NCBI GenBank assembly: GCA_017405545.1
Contig: JAFRAF010000225.1
Span: forward strand, 1 to 5,128
Reading direction: 5' to 3'
DNA: 5,128 nt
From: Oscillospiraceae bacterium
Lineage (GTDB): Bacteria; Bacillota; Clostridia; Oscillospirales; Oscillospiraceae
A model generated the notes under the pieces. That model did not search any database. It worked only from the letters and a program-made list of their open reading frames with translations, and had not been told where the DNA came from. A program made the translations under genes and the position numbers. Within the stretch, counting starts at the first letter, position 1, and each line of letters starts with the position of its first letter. This document shows positions 5,074-5,128 of the stretch, one piece after another.

Positions 5074-5128
5074 GGATAATCGAAGCCCCTCCAGGACGAT
5101 TGACCATTTCCCGGATCTCTTGTTTCAG
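5066..5128 (-). CDS. C-terminal end of an unidentified gene (partial)
   Basis: On the minus strand an open frame enters from the window edge and encodes 20 residues, containing KQEIREMVNRPGG and ending IIHE, then a TAA stop at 5068-5066. That stop lies inside the first codons of the phosphoesterase-type ORF, whose ATG is at 5073-5071, an 8-nt overlap typical of genes in one operon. A GGAGGGG stretch (5092-5086) within it is the only Shine-Dalgarno-like sequence for the next gene, though at 12-14 nt it is distant. Too little is present to name a family; like the adjacent phosphoesterase part, it looks less GC-rich than the rest of the window. Confidence 0.45.
   Translation of the reverse strand: MKQEIREMVNRPGGASIIHE

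Overview
The window looks like chromosomal DNA of an anaerobic, gut-type Firmicute (Clostridia, perhaps Oscillospiraceae-like). The evidence is the gene content (DUF1836, DUF2461, AIM24/TIGR00266, PF06541 putative permease, DagK-like lipid kinase and a Clostridia-type coiled-coil protein), strong Shine-Dalgarno sites, TTGACA/TATAAT-type promoters and GC-rich coding with many ATA isoleucine codons. The taxon is inferred from family knowledge and was not tested.

Layout. Positions 1-590 hold an extended -10 promoter that almost touches the first ATG of a DUF1836 (MerR-like) regulator, followed by a strong hairpin terminator. A DUF2461 gene (683-1393, minus) converges on that terminator. The 197-bp gap at 1394-1590 is a divergent promoter region with a candidate promoter on each strand and an inverted repeat between them. 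Positions 1591-4017 (plus) look like one transcription unit: an AIM24-family protein, a five-helix PF06541 membrane protein and a diacylglycerol-kinase-family lipid kinase. The gaps between these genes are 19 and 38 nt, and a GC-rich terminator closes the unit. From 5128 back to 4106 (minus) runs a second unit of overlapping genes: the last codons of an unknown gene, a chimeric ORF, and a coiled-coil protein with 11-residue repeats.

Working together. The plus-strand unit suggests a membrane or lipid-related role: a membrane protein of unknown substrate beside a kinase that acts on a membrane lipid. That is inference from adjacency. The regulator and the DUF2461 gene are separate single-gene units.

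Most notable point. The ORF at 4618-5073 joins the first ~57 residues of a calcineurin-like metallophosphoesterase, including two of its metal motifs but not the rest, to an unrelated ~94-residue C-terminus. At the join, third-position GC jumps from about 46% to about 77% by hand count. The last ~226 bp of the window therefore appear to be of different origin, from either a real recombination or insertion event or an assembly misjoin. I found no clear evidence of a novel multi-gene system. Apart from this fusion and the cysteine-bearing hendecad repeat, the window reads as ordinary genome. No tRNA, rRNA, CRISPR array, transposase or att site was seen.
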